Source: JAJFFW01 sp038534195 (GTDB taxonomy: Bacteria; Pseudomonadota; Alphaproteobacteria; Caulobacterales; Parvularculaceae). From it: a stretch of DNA of 64,000 bases. The notes beneath the pieces are model-generated. The model made no database searches and was not told the origin of the DNA. It saw nothing but the letters and a program-made list of their open reading frames with translations. Made by a program: the position numbers and the translations under genes. The DNA is taken from the NCBI GenBank assembly GCA_038534195.1, contig JBCAXE010000001.1, positions 76,157 to 140,156 of the forward strand. Direction: 5' to 3'. This document shows positions 44,144 to 52,723 of this stretch, in pieces. Position 1 is the stretch's first letter, and every line of letters starts with the position of its first letter.

Positions 44144-45559
44144 ATGGACACAACGGCCAATTCTGGCGAACGGCTTATTTCGTTTAAAAGCCCGAAGCGG
44201 TTTTTGTCTAATCTCGATCCTGCTGTAACCGCAAAAGTCGTCGCCTCCGCAGCCGATGTGGCGCTGGTCGTTGATAATGGCGTCATAAAAGACGTCGCCG
44301 TCAGCGCTGGCGAGTTGACTAAGGAGCACTACGACTCCGAATGGCGCGGAAAGAAGTGGATTGAAACGGTCACCGTCGAAAGCCGCTCGAAGATCGAAGA
44401 TCTTCTGAAGGGCGGGTCATCGACGAAGCCGCACTGGCGCCAGGTCAATCATCCATCCGCCGCCGGACAAGATGTTCCGATAAAGTACACGGCGGTCAGA
44501 ACAGGCGAGGGCGACCGCATTGTTGCGCTTGGCCGGGATTTGCGCGCGCTTTCGACATTGCAACAACGTCTTGTCGACGCCCATCAGGGGCTTGAACGCG
44601 ACTATAACCGGTTGCGGGAGACCGAAGCACGGTACCGTCTGTTATTCCAGGCGGTTTCTGAACCCGTGATGATCATTGACAGCACGTCATACCTCATCGA
44701 GGAGGCGAACCCCGCGGCGGAGCGTTTTTTCGGCAAGAAAAACGGCCCGTTAAGCGGGCAAACCTTGTTGGCGCTGTTTCCCAAAAAATCGCAACGCACG
44801 ATCGAATTGACGGCCGCCGATGTTTTGTCGAACGGCGCCGGATCGACCGATGATCTGCCGCTGAAAGGCGTTCGCCGTTGCCGGTTGAGTTTTTCGCTCT
44901 TTCAAATCGAAAACAAAATGCGTTTCATCGTTCGCGTTGTCGGGGGCGCGGAGGAAACGGCTGATGAAGCGGCGGCGCAATCGCAGGTTTTGTCTGTGAT
45001 CCAGGATATGCCGGACGGTCTGGTGGTGGCCGGCGAGGATCTGCGTATCTTGCAGGCGAATCGGGCGTTTTACGAAATGGCCCGGTTGCCCGGAACCCGG
45101 CAGGCGGAAGGCCAGCGTCTCGAAAAATTTCTGGGCCGCTCGGCCACCGACATCAATGTTTTGCTTTCCAATATCAAGAATCACGGGTCTGTCCGCAATT
45201 TTTCAACGGTGGTGAGAGATCAATTCGGCTCGGAAGAGCGCGTCGAGGTTTCCGCGGTTCAAGCGCCGTCGGACGACAGACCGATCTATGGTTTCGCTGT
45301 TCGTAACGTGGCGCGTCGGCTTGAGGCTGGACAAAAGATCGGCGAACACCTGCCGCAATCGGTTGATCAGTTGACGGGGCTTGTAGGCAAAGTGTCGCTG
45401 AAAGAGATCGTGCGCGAGTCGACGGATTTGATTGAGCGACTGTGCATCGAAGCTGCACTTGAAATCACCGACGACAACCGCGCGTCAGCCGCTGAAATGT
45501 TAGGGCTCAGCCGTCAAGGGCTCTATTCGAAGTTAAAGCGGTTTGGCTTCGACGGCTGA
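44144..45559 (+). CDS. ppsR: PpsR/CrtJ redox-responsive repressor
   Basis: 471 residues: an N-terminal PAS-like region (about 20-135), PAS domains around 155-270 and 275-390 (ETEARYRLLFQAVSEPVMII; VIQDMPDGLVVAGEDLRILQ), and a C-terminal Fis-type helix-turn-helix NRASAAEMLGLSRQGLYSKL. Cys in ERLCIEAALEI near the HTH matches the redox-active cysteine region of CrtJ. It represses bch, crt and puc genes under oxygen by binding paired TGT-N12-ACA sites, of which this window holds several. Co-transcribed with aerR. Confidence 0.95.
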   Translation: MDTTANSGERLISFKSPKRFLSNLDPAVTAKVVASAADVALVVDNGVIKDVAVSAGELTKEHYDSEWRGKKWIETVTVESRSKIEDLLKGGSSTKPHWRQVNHPSAAGQDVPIKYTAVRTGEGDRIVALGRDLRALSTLQQRLVDAHQGLERDYNRLRETEARYRLLFQAVSEPVMIIDSTSYLIEEANPAAERFFGKKNGPLSGQTLLALFPKKSQRTIELTAADVLSNGAGSTDDLPLKGVRRCRLSFSLFQIENKMRFIVRVVGGAEETADEAAAQSQVLSVIQDMPDGLVVAGEDLRILQANRAFYEMARLPGTRQAEGQRLEKFLGRSATDINVLLSNIKNHGSVRNFSTVVRDQFGSEERVEVSAVQAPSDDRPIYGFAVRNVARRLEAGQKIGEHLPQSVDQLTGLVGKVSLKEIVRESTDLIERLCIEAALEITDDNRASAAEMLGLSRQGLYSKLKRFGFDG

Positions 45560-45568
45560 CATTTCGAG

Positions 45569-45586
45569 CGTCAATTTAAATTGACA
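45569..45586. promoter_or_regulatory. PpsR/CrtJ operator, site 1, bchG
   Basis: CGTCAATTTAAATTGACA holds a perfect 16-base palindrome, CGT-N12-ACA, directly after ppsR. It contains the bchG -35. Confidence 0.82.
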
Positions 45587-45609
45587 CTTAATTCTGTAAT
45601 TCGTACTTT
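45581..45609 (+). promoter_or_regulatory. bchG promoter
   Basis: TTGACA (45581-45586), a 17-base spacer and TACTTT (45604-45609). The predicted start falls at or next to the first codons of bchG (45613-45616). Confidence 0.6.
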
Positions 45610-45612
45610 GCA
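45595..45612. promoter_or_regulatory. PpsR/CrtJ operator, site 2, bchG
   Basis: TGTAATTCGTACTTTGCA, TGT-N12-GCA, starts exactly 8 bases after site 1 and covers the -10. Degenerate in the right half, but the spacing is that of the other pairs. Confidence 0.6.
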
Positions 45613-45615
45613 TTG

Positions 45616-46530
45616 GTGTCGAACACGCCAATAGCCCTGCCGGAGAAACCGATTCCGCCCCTTTCAGCGGTGGCGGAATTGTTGAAGCCGGTCACCTGGT
45701 TTGCGCCCATGTGGGCCTTCATGTGCGGTGTCGTTTCTTCCGGTCAATCCTTGAACGAGCGTTGGTTGTTCGTCGTCGCGGGCGTCGTCCTTGCGGGGCC
45801 GCTCGTTTGCGCCGCCAGTCAGGCGGCGAATGATTGGTACGACCGTCACGTGGATGCGATCAACGAGCCAAACCGCCCCATCCCTTCGGGCCGTGTCCCC
45901 GGGCGGTGGGGGTTATACATCGCGATTTTCTGGTCCGCTCTTTCATTGCTTCTTGGCGCCGCCCTTGGTCTTTGGGCGTTCGCCGCGACCGCCGTCGCCG
46001 TTTTTCTTGCGTGGGCTTATAGCGCGCCGCCTTTGCGGTTGAAGATGAACGGCTGGTGGGGAAACGCCGCAGTCGGATTATCTTATGAAGGCATCGCCTG
46101 GTTCACCGGCGCAGCGGTGATGCTGGGCGCCATGCCCAACGGCTACATCATTGCGTTGGCGGTTCTTTACTCAATCGGCGCACATGGCATCATGACCCTC
46201 AACGATTTCAAGGCTATCGAAGGCGATATCCGCATGGGCGTGCGGTCGTTGCCGGTGCAGCTTGGCGCGGACAGAGCCGCAAAGCTCGCTTGTGTCGTCA
46301 TGGCCGCGCCACAGCTCGTCGTGATCATTGGGCTCTTCGCATTGTTGCAGCCGATCCACGGATCAATCGTCCTTATATTGTTGGTCGCGCAATTCTATTT
46401 AATGCGCGAAATGCTGAAAGACCCGCGCGCAAAAGCGCCCTGGTACAACGCCACGGGCGTCTCCCTTTATGTCCTTGGCATGCTGGTGAGCGCGCTCGCG
46501 GTGAGAACCATCACAGGAGGCGCAGCGTGA
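45616..46530 (+). CDS. bchG: Bacteriochlorophyll a synthase (geranylgeranyl/phytyl transferase)
   Basis: 304 residues from GTG at 45616; TTG at 45613 is also in frame. UbiA-family membrane prenyltransferase with about nine helices and the two Asp-rich motifs NDWYDRHVDAINEPNRPIPS and NDFKAIEGD. It attaches the C20 alcohol to bacteriochlorophyllide a. No ribosome site precedes the start, and the predicted promoter places the RNA 5' end at the start codon. Overlaps bch2 by 4 bases (GTGA). Confidence 0.94.
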   Translation: MSNTPIALPEKPIPPLSAVAELLKPVTWFAPMWAFMCGVVSSGQSLNERWLFVVAGVVLAGPLVCAASQAANDWYDRHVDAINEPNRPIPSGRVPGRWGLYIAIFWSALSLLLGAALGLWAFAATAVAVFLAWAYSAPPLRLKMNGWWGNAAVGLSYEGIAWFTGAAVMLGAMPNGYIIALAVLYSIGAHGIMTLNDFKAIEGDIRMGVRSLPVQLGADRAAKLACVVMAAPQLVVIIGLFALLQPIHGSIVLILLVAQFYLMREMLKDPRAKAPWYNATGVSLYVLGMLVSALAVRTITGGAA

Positions 46531-47873
46531 GCGACAGCGAAGACCAACGCCCGCTCGGATGGCTTGGCGTCATTCGGCTGGGTCTTGTTCAAACGGCCCT
46601 TGGCGCCATCGTCGTCTTGACGACGTCCACGCTCAACCGGGTGATGGTCGTTGAACTGGCCTTGCCGGCGATCGTGCCCGGCGCCCTGGTCGGTTGGCAC
46701 TACGCCGTGCAGATGTCGCGTCCGCGCTGGGGATATGGGTCCGATATGGGCGGCGCGCGCACCCCCTGGATCATTACCGGCATGGCGTTTCTCGGCGCTG
46801 GCGCAATCGGCGCGGCATTCTCTGCAATGCTGATGCAAACGGCGCTAGCCGCCGGAATCGCTGCGGCGATCTTTTCGTTTCTGTTGATTGGCGTCGGTGT
46901 CGGTGCGGCCGGCACAAATCTGTTGGCGCTCCTTGCGACGCGAACGGCGCCGTCGCGCAAAGCGGCGGCGGCGGCGATCGTCTGGATCATGATGATTTTC
47001 GGATTCGTTCTGACCGCTGGCGTTGCGGGGCAGATGCTGGATCCCTTTTCCATGACGCGCCTCGTGGTGGTGACGAGCGCAGTGAGCGCGATTGCGGTCC
47101 TTATGGCTTCGCTTGCGGTTTGGCGTATTGAAGGACGGTCAACACAACGCGCGAAAGAAACGCCGCGTGACAAGACGCCTTTCCGTCAGGCCTTCGGCGA
47201 GATCTGGAACGAACCCCAGGCGCGACGGTTTACGGTCTTCATCTTCGTCTCCATGTTGGCTTACAGCGCCCAGGACCTGATCCTCGAACCGTTTGCGGGC
47301 CTCCTTTACGGTTATACGCCGGGCGAGTCGACGAAGCTCGCCGGCGTCCAAAATGGCGGCGTCCTTCTCGGCATGATCGCAACGGCGATCATCGGCACAA
47401 CAATCGGAAAGTCGCGCGCCGGCTTTATGCGGTTGTGGACCGCGGTCGGCTGCGTTGCGTCGGCGGCCTCTCTTGCAGGTCTTGCGTGTGGTGCGCTTGT
47501 GGGCGCCGCGTGGCCGCTTAAGTTGAATGTCTTTACGCTCGGCGTGTCGAACGGCGCATTTGCGGTGGCCGCGATCGGGTCGATGATGACGCTCGCAAGC
47601 GCTGGACGCGAAGGACGCGAGGGCACGCGCATGGGGCTGTGGGGCGCATCACAGGCGATCGCGTTCGGGCTCGGCGGATTTCTCGGGGCCGCCGCGATTG
47701 ATGTGGCGCGGGTCTTTTTGGCCGATGTGGGCGCCGCCTTCGCTTTCGTCTTCGGATTTGAGGGCGCCGCCTTCTTGTTAGCGGCGTATCTCGCGACGCG
47801 CGTTGGTCGCACGCATGCGGACGATATGAAGTTACCGGTAATGCCAGCGGGCGAAACGGCCCCTGCTGAATAG
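46527..47873 (+). CDS. PucC-family protein next to bchG (Bch2/ORF428 type)
   Basis: 448 residues from GTG at 46527; an upstream in-frame extension lies inside bchG and is rejected. About twelve membrane segments, MFS/PucC fold, with LTTSTLNRVMVVELALPA and GALVGWHYAVQMSRPRWGYGS. Homologues beside bchG-bchP have been called 44.5 kDa bacteriochlorophyll synthase chain; they are more likely involved in pigment delivery or in stabilising the pigment enzymes. It is a paralogue of lhaA. bchP follows 11 bases later. Confidence 0.9.
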   Translation: MSDSEDQRPLGWLGVIRLGLVQTALGAIVVLTTSTLNRVMVVELALPAIVPGALVGWHYAVQMSRPRWGYGSDMGGARTPWIITGMAFLGAGAIGAAFSAMLMQTALAAGIAAAIFSFLLIGVGVGAAGTNLLALLATRTAPSRKAAAAAIVWIMMIFGFVLTAGVAGQMLDPFSMTRLVVVTSAVSAIAVLMASLAVWRIEGRSTQRAKETPRDKTPFRQAFGEIWNEPQARRFTVFIFVSMLAYSAQDLILEPFAGLLYGYTPGESTKLAGVQNGGVLLGMIATAIIGTTIGKSRAGFMRLWTAVGCVASAASLAGLACGALVGAAWPLKLNVFTLGVSNGAFAVAAIGSMMTLASAGREGREGTRMGLWGASQAIAFGLGGFLGAAAIDVARVFLADVGAAFAFVFGFEGAAFLLAAYLATRVGRTHADDMKLPVMPAGETAPAE

Positions 47874-47884
47874 GAGAGGACGCC

Positions 47885-49099
47885 ATGGAACGCGGCTCAG
47901 ACATCGGAGATAAGGTCTATGATACTGTCGTCGTCGGCGGCGGGCCAGCGGGCGCGACAGCGGCGCACGATCTGGCGCAGCTTGGGCGCGACGTGTTGCT
48001 CCTCGATAAAGCCGGCCGCATCAAACCTTGCGGCGGCGCCATCCCGCCGCGGCTCATTCGCGATTTTGAAATCCCCGAGTCCATGATCGTCGCGCGCTCT
48101 TATTCCGCGCGGATGATTTCGCCGAGCAACAAGGAAGTGGACATGCCGATCGACGGCGGCTCAGTGGGCATGGTTGATCGCGAGCATTTCGACGAATGGT
48201 TGCGCCAGCGCGCCGCTGACGCGGGCGCAACGCGTGTCGACGGCGCCTTCGTGAGATTTGAGCGTAGCGATAATGGAATCGCCGTCATTTGCTATCGCGA
48301 AAAAGGGGCGTCGAAGGATCTGCCGCTGAAGCGCGTGAAAGCGCACACGGTCATCGGCGCTGACGGCGCAAATTCACAGCTTGCGGTGCAGACGATCAAA
48401 AACGCTGATCAGAAAAAATGCGTATTCGCCTATCACGAGATCATTAAGTCGCCCGAAGATGCAACCTTCGACGGCAAACGCTGCGACATCTACTATCAGG
48501 GCGACCTCTCTCCCGATTTCTATGCCTGGGTCTTTCCCCATGGCGACACCACCAGCGTTGGGGTCGGCAGCGCGCACAAAGGCTTTTCCCTGAAGGGCGC
48601 GGTGAGCGCATTGCGCAAGAACGCGGCGCTCGACGGCGCTGAGACCGTCCGCCGGGAAGGCGCGCCAATCCCGCTGAAACCGCTTAAGAAGTGGGACAAT
48701 AATAAAGATGTGATTCTCGCCGGCGACGCCGCAGGCTGCGTCGCACCGTCGTCGGGCGAAGGTATCTATTATGCAATGGTCGGCGGACGCACGGCGGCGG
48801 AAGCTGCTGACGAACTGTTGGAGACCGGCGACGCCAAGGCGCTCGCCCGCGCCCGTAAACGCTATCTTTCAGAGCATGGCAAGGTCTTCTTCGTTCTCGG
48901 GATCATGCAGCATTTCTGGTACCGCAACGACAAACGGCGCGAACGGTTTGTGGATATCTGTCGCGATAAAGACGTACAAAGACTGACGTGGGATGCTTAT
49001 ATGAATAAGCGCCTCGGCAAGCCCGACCATATGGCGCATATGCGCATCTTCTTTAAAGACATGGCGCACTTGCTCGGCATCGTGTCGCCGCACCGGTAA
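47885..49099 (+). CDS. bchP: Geranylgeranyl reductase (bacteriochlorophyll)
   Basis: 404 residues, FAD-dependent reductase: VVVGGGPAGATAAHDLAQLG near residue 14, PCGGAIPPRLI, and DAAGCVAPSSGEGIYYAMVGG. It reduces the geranylgeranyl tail to phytyl, acting after BchG. A strong AGGAGAGGA precedes the ATG. tspO follows after 20 bases. Confidence 0.96.
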   Translation: MERGSDIGDKVYDTVVVGGGPAGATAAHDLAQLGRDVLLLDKAGRIKPCGGAIPPRLIRDFEIPESMIVARSYSARMISPSNKEVDMPIDGGSVGMVDREHFDEWLRQRAADAGATRVDGAFVRFERSDNGIAVICYREKGASKDLPLKRVKAHTVIGADGANSQLAVQTIKNADQKKCVFAYHEIIKSPEDATFDGKRCDIYYQGDLSPDFYAWVFPHGDTTSVGVGSAHKGFSLKGAVSALRKNAALDGAETVRREGAPIPLKPLKKWDNNKDVILAGDAAGCVAPSSGEGIYYAMVGGRTAAEAADELLETGDAKALARARKRYLSEHGKVFFVLGIMQHFWYRNDKRRERFVDICRDKDVQRLTWDAYMNKRLGKPDHMAHMRIFFKDMAHLLGIVSPHR

Positions 49100-49119
49100 T
49101 CGTTTTGCAGGGCCCCGCG

Positions 49120-49590
49120 ATGGGAAGGCCGCTCGTCGTCGCCATCGGCGCCGCGTTAATTGTCGCGACCATCGGCGGTGCGCTGACCGACGTCGGCCCG
49201 TGGTACGAGAACCTGAAGAAACCTGCGCTCAATCCGCCGAATTGGCTTTTTGCGCCGGCATGGACGCTCATATACGGGCTTGCGGTGGCGGCGGCGGTCG
49301 TCGGCTGGCGGTCGGCGCGCAGCGCGAATGATCGCACATTGATTATTGTCCTCTTCGCGGTGAATGCGGCATTCAATATTGGTTGGAGCGCGCTCTTTTT
49401 CACGCTGAAACGCCCGGATTGGGCGCTCGTGGAAGTCGCGCTCCTTTGGGGATCGGTGCTGGCGCTTGTCCTGTTCTTCCGGCGCTTTTCGCCGCCATCG
49501 GCTTACGTATTACTCCCTTATCTCGCCTGGGTCGGGTTCGCCGCCTATCTCAATTTTGCGATCGTGCGACTTAATGCGCCGTTCGGATAG
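49120..49590 (+). CDS. tspO: TspO/MBR family protein
   Basis: 156 residues from ATG at 49120 with AGGG upstream (TTG at 49105 is the alternative). Five membrane helices; WYENLKKPALNPPNWLFAPAWTL and NAAFNIGWSALFF are TspO signatures. In Rhodobacter TspO is an outer-membrane sensor protein that binds porphyrin and damps pigment gene expression when oxygen is present. Its place behind bchP fits the known crtK/tspO linkage to pigment genes. Confidence 0.92.
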   Translation: MGRPLVVAIGAALIVATIGGALTDVGPWYENLKKPALNPPNWLFAPAWTLIYGLAVAAAVVGWRSARSANDRTLIIVLFAVNAAFNIGWSALFFTLKRPDWALVEVALLWGSVLALVLFFRRFSPPSAYVLLPYLAWVGFAAYLNFAIVRLNAPFG

Positions 49591-49620
49591 GCCGCGGATG
49601 ATGGGCGAAAGGCCAGCCTC

Positions 49621-49944
49621 ATGACGGCATTTCCGGTGACGCTGATCGATGTGATTCTTGCGGGCGTCTTTCTCGAATTCTGCGTGATCGGATATTTTTT
49701 GCGCCGACGCGGCGCGGCGCATCTAGTGCAACCGTTGCTCTTGTTTCTTTTGTCTGGCGCGTTTCTTTTCCTCGCTTTCCGGTTGACGCTTTCCGGCGCG
49801 CCTTTTTTGGCTGTCGGCGCCGTCTTGCTGGCTGCAATGATCACCCATATCCTGCTCTTGTGGTGGGGCAAGCGCCATTGCATGGATAGCGACGCGGCTG
49901 ACAGTTCTGGTCGACCGTCGTCGCTGACAGACAACGAGAATTGA
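49621..49944 (+). CDS. Small three-helix membrane protein, unknown function
   Basis: 107 residues with hydrophobic segments about 7-25, 36-54 and 60-80, then a polar Asp/Ser-rich tail. No motif recognised. It lies between tspO and hemC with gaps of 30 and 6 bases, so it belongs to the same transcript; the pigment-synthesis context is suggestive only. Confidence 0.7.
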   Translation: MTAFPVTLIDVILAGVFLEFCVIGYFLRRRGAAHLVQPLLLFLLSGAFLFLAFRLTLSGAPFLAVGAVLLAAMITHILLLWWGKRHCMDSDAADSSGRPSSLTDNEN

Positions 49945-49950
49945 AGACTT

Positions 49951-50907
49951 ATGAAAATCGGCACCCGATCCAGCGCAATGGCGATGGCGCAAACAACCGA
50001 GATTGCGGCGCAGTTGAATGCGACGGCTGATGTCGACGCCGAGATCGTTCAGTTCAATCCGCGCGGCGACCGCGATCAGGTCGCCAAACTTGATCGCCAT
50101 GGCGGCAAGGGCGGCGCGTTCGTCGCCGAGATCAGAGCCGCGATCCGAGAGGGGACGCTGCACTCGGCGATGCATTCGTTGAAAGACGTGCCTGGCGATG
50201 AGGAAACACCGGGTCTTGTGCTCGGCGCATACCTCAAACGTGAAGCGGTTGAGGACGCGCTTGTTCTGCATCCAGATTTTTCAATCGAGGAGGTGACGCG
50301 CAGCCGCGGCGCCGGCTTCAAGATCGGCACCAATTCCGTTCGTCGCGCCGCATACCTGAAACGTCTCTTTCCCGAGTGCGAAGTTATTCACTATCGCGGC
50401 GCCGCCGACACGCGAATCCGCAAACTGGACGAACGGGCGATGCAAAAATTGCCCGATGGCGGCGAGGTTGGACCAGCCGACGGTTTGGTGATGGCGGCGA
50501 GCGGGCTTGCGCGCGTCGGACTGAGTGAGCGCATTGCCATGATTTTTTCACCGGCCCAAATGTTGCCGGCGGTGGGACAGGGAATTGTCACTGTCGAATG
50601 CAAGGAATCCGACTGGGACACGCGGCGCTTATTAGAGAAGATTGACGATCATGAAACGCGGCTTTGCGCGCTGGCCGAGCGCGAAGTTCTTTGGTTTCTG
50701 AACGGCCACTGCAATACGCCCATCGCAGGACACGCCACGATAGACGGGAATAAAATGCGCCTCGACGCTGCCGTTCTCAGCCTTGACGGCGCGCAGATTA
50801 TTGAAACCTCTGTTGACGGCCACGCGGCCGCTCCGCGTGAACTTGGCCGGGCCGCCGGGCTTGCGCTGCTGGAAAAAGGGGCCGCTGCTCTCATCGCGGA
50901 AATGTAG
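49951..50907 (+). CDS. hemC: Hydroxymethylbilane synthase (porphobilinogen deaminase)
   Basis: 318 residues. MKIGTRSSAMAMAQT opens the chain; RGAADTRIRKLDER and NGHCNTPIAGHA follow, with Cys in the last as the dipyrromethane cofactor attachment. It condenses four porphobilinogens. It starts 6 bases after the small membrane gene at the end of the bchG-bch2-bchP-tspO run, so precursor synthesis is tied to pigment genes here as with hemA. Confidence 0.95.
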   Translation: MKIGTRSSAMAMAQTTEIAAQLNATADVDAEIVQFNPRGDRDQVAKLDRHGGKGGAFVAEIRAAIREGTLHSAMHSLKDVPGDEETPGLVLGAYLKREAVEDALVLHPDFSIEEVTRSRGAGFKIGTNSVRRAAYLKRLFPECEVIHYRGAADTRIRKLDERAMQKLPDGGEVGPADGLVMAASGLARVGLSERIAMIFSPAQMLPAVGQGIVTVECKESDWDTRRLLEKIDDHETRLCALAEREVLWFLNGHCNTPIAGHATIDGNKMRLDAAVLSLDGAQIIETSVDGHAAAPRELGRAAGLALLEKGAAALIAEM

Positions 50908-51006
50908 CCGCGGCGCTGCGCTGATCGGCGACCGTTCAGGATTGATGTTTTGCGGCGTTCGCGCGAAGTTGCGGCAACCGATCGCCATTTATTGAAAGAC
51001 GCTCCT

Positions 51007-51642
51007 ATGCCCAAGGCTTCATTGCAGGATCAACTTAAAGTCGCCCCGGTCGTGCCGCTTGTTCAGTCGGAAGATCCCGAAACGGCGGTGAAGATCGCCC
51101 GCGCCTTATGTGATGGCGGTCTCAAGGTCATCGAAGTTGTGCTTCGCACAGATGCGGCGCTCGACTGTCTTTCCGCGATCGCAGAGAAACTGCCGGACGC
51201 TATTGTCGGCGCCGGCACCGTTTTGGACGAGGCGCAGGCCGACCAGTCGATCGCGCGCGGTGCGTCGTTCATCGTATCGCCCGGTTTGAATCCGGCTGTG
51301 GTCACGTTGTGTCAGGAAAAAAAGATCGACATATTTCCCGGCGTCGTGACGCCAAGTGAAGTTCAGGCCGCCCGCAATTTGGGCCTTCGCGCCGTAAAAT
51401 TTTTTCCTGCAAGTCTTTCAGGCGGCGCGCCGATGCTAAAAGCGCTCGGGTCGGTATTTCGCGAAATGCTATTTATGCCGACGGGCGGCGTTTCCGCTGC
51501 GAACCTTAGAGACTTTCTCGATATTCCGAGCGTTATCGCCTGCGGCGGTAGTTGGTTGACGCCGAAAGCCGAAATCGAAGCCGGAAATTTTGATGCAATC
51601 ACGGCGCTGGCGAAAGAAGCGGTCGATATTGCGCGCGCTTAG
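51007..51642 (+). CDS. eda: 2-dehydro-3-deoxy-phosphogluconate (KDPG) aldolase family
   Basis: 211 residues from ATG at 51007 with GAAAGA upstream. TIM-barrel aldolase: VIEVVLRTDAALDCL (the Glu), GAGTVLDEAQ, and the Schiff-base lysine in RAVKFFPAS, with MPTGGVSAAN. It splits KDPG into pyruvate and glyceraldehyde 3-phosphate in the Entner-Doudoroff route; a KHG aldolase role is equally possible. It marks the right edge of the pigment cluster. Confidence 0.9.
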   Translation: MPKASLQDQLKVAPVVPLVQSEDPETAVKIARALCDGGLKVIEVVLRTDAALDCLSAIAEKLPDAIVGAGTVLDEAQADQSIARGASFIVSPGLNPAVVTLCQEKKIDIFPGVVTPSEVQAARNLGLRAVKFFPASLSGGAPMLKALGSVFREMLFMPTGGVSAANLRDFLDIPSVIACGGSWLTPKAEIEAGNFDAITALAKEAVDIARA

Positions 51643-51652
51643 GCGCACGAGA

Positions 51653-52723
51653 TTACTTCGCGCCTGCTTTTTGCGCATAGACCCACGCAAGCGCTGCGAG
51701 CGGTTTGATTTGCTCGCCCATCTTAATTCCCTGTTCTGAAGAGGCGTTGCCTTGAAGCGCACGCGCGTAAACGCCCTGCGCGATCGCGGCGAGCCGGAAC
51801 ATGTTGTAGGCGAGGCAGAACTCAAGGGCGTCAATGTGAGTGCGGCCTGTCTTCTGGCAATATCGCTCAACGATTTCCTCAAGCGATGGGATTTGCAAAG
51901 CCTCCAAATCCAGACCGGCGAGACCGCCGCGTACTTCTTGCGGGAAATGCCACGCCATCAAAAAATAAGTAAAGTCCGCAAGCGGATGACCGATGGTCGA
52001 AAGCTCCCAATCAAGGACGGCGAGCGTTTTAGCTTTTGTCGGATGCATGATTGTATTGTCGAAGCGATAATCGCCGTGAACGATACTAACCGCGTCATCG
52101 GTCGGGATCGCGGTCGGCAACCACGCGATCAATTTGTCCATCTCTTCGATCGGATCGGTCTCTGCGGCCTTATATTGCTTCGACCAGCGACCGATTTGGC
52201 GCTCAAAATAATTACCGGCCTTGCCAAAATCAGAGAGCCCTGCCTTTTCAATATCGACCATGTGAAGGTCGGCGAGCGTATCCGTTAGGGCGAAATAAAG
52301 CGGGCGGCGTTCTTCTGGTTTAACGTCGGGCAAGGCGCCGTTCCAGAAAATTCGCCCATCGACGAAATCCATAATGAAGAATTCCGTGCCGATAACCTCC
52401 CTGTCGTCGCAAAGCGCATAGGTTTTCGGTGCGGGAAACCCCTCGGCGTGCAACGCCGTCATGACTTTATATTCGCGATCAACTGCGTGAGCAGACGGCA
52501 ATAATTCGCCCGGCGGTTTGCGCCGGAGGACATATTTCTTCGACGGTGTTGTCAGAAGATAGGTGGGGTTGGACTGGCCGCCTTTGAATTTTTTCACCGC
52601 CAGCGGGCCTTCAAATCCGGCGACGTTCTTCGCCATGTAGTCCGAGAGGGCGCCTTCATCGAATTTCAGATGCGCCGGCGTTTCCGCGACGCCGGTGAAG
52701 TCTTTTTGCGGATCATTGCTCAT
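51653..52723 (-). CDS. Aminoglycoside-phosphotransferase-fold protein (ACAD10/11 N-terminal type)
   Basis: 356 residues. Kinase-like fold: SNPTYLLTTPSKKYVLRRKP, FFIMDFVDGRIFWN, the catalytic IVHGDYRFDNTIMHP and the metal-binding LAVLDWELSTIGHP. Similar proteins are often found with acyl-CoA dehydrogenases and are thought to phosphorylate hydroxyacyl-CoA in fatty acid breakdown; no dehydrogenase is adjacent here. It shares one base (TAATG) with the upstream hydrolase gene. Confidence 0.85.
   Translation of the reverse strand: MSNDPQKDFTGVAETPAHLKFDEGALSDYMAKNVAGFEGPLAVKKFKGGQSNPTYLLTTPSKKYVLRRKPPGELLPSAHAVDREYKVMTALHAEGFPAPKTYALCDDREVIGTEFFIMDFVDGRIFWNGALPDVKPEERRPLYFALTDTLADLHMVDIEKAGLSDFGKAGNYFERQIGRWSKQYKAAETDPIEEMDKLIAWLPTAIPTDDAVSIVHGDYRFDNTIMHPTKAKTLAVLDWELSTIGHPLADFTYFLMAWHFPQEVRGGLAGLDLEALQIPSLEEIVERYCQKTGRTHIDALEFCLAYNMFRLAAIAQGVYARALQGNASSEQGIKMGEQIKPLAALAWVYAQKAGAK

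Noticed and set aside
46290..46526. N-terminal extension of the bchG-linked PucC-family protein
   Set aside because: It lies inside bchG in another frame; GTG 46527 gives the normal start with a GTGA overlap.
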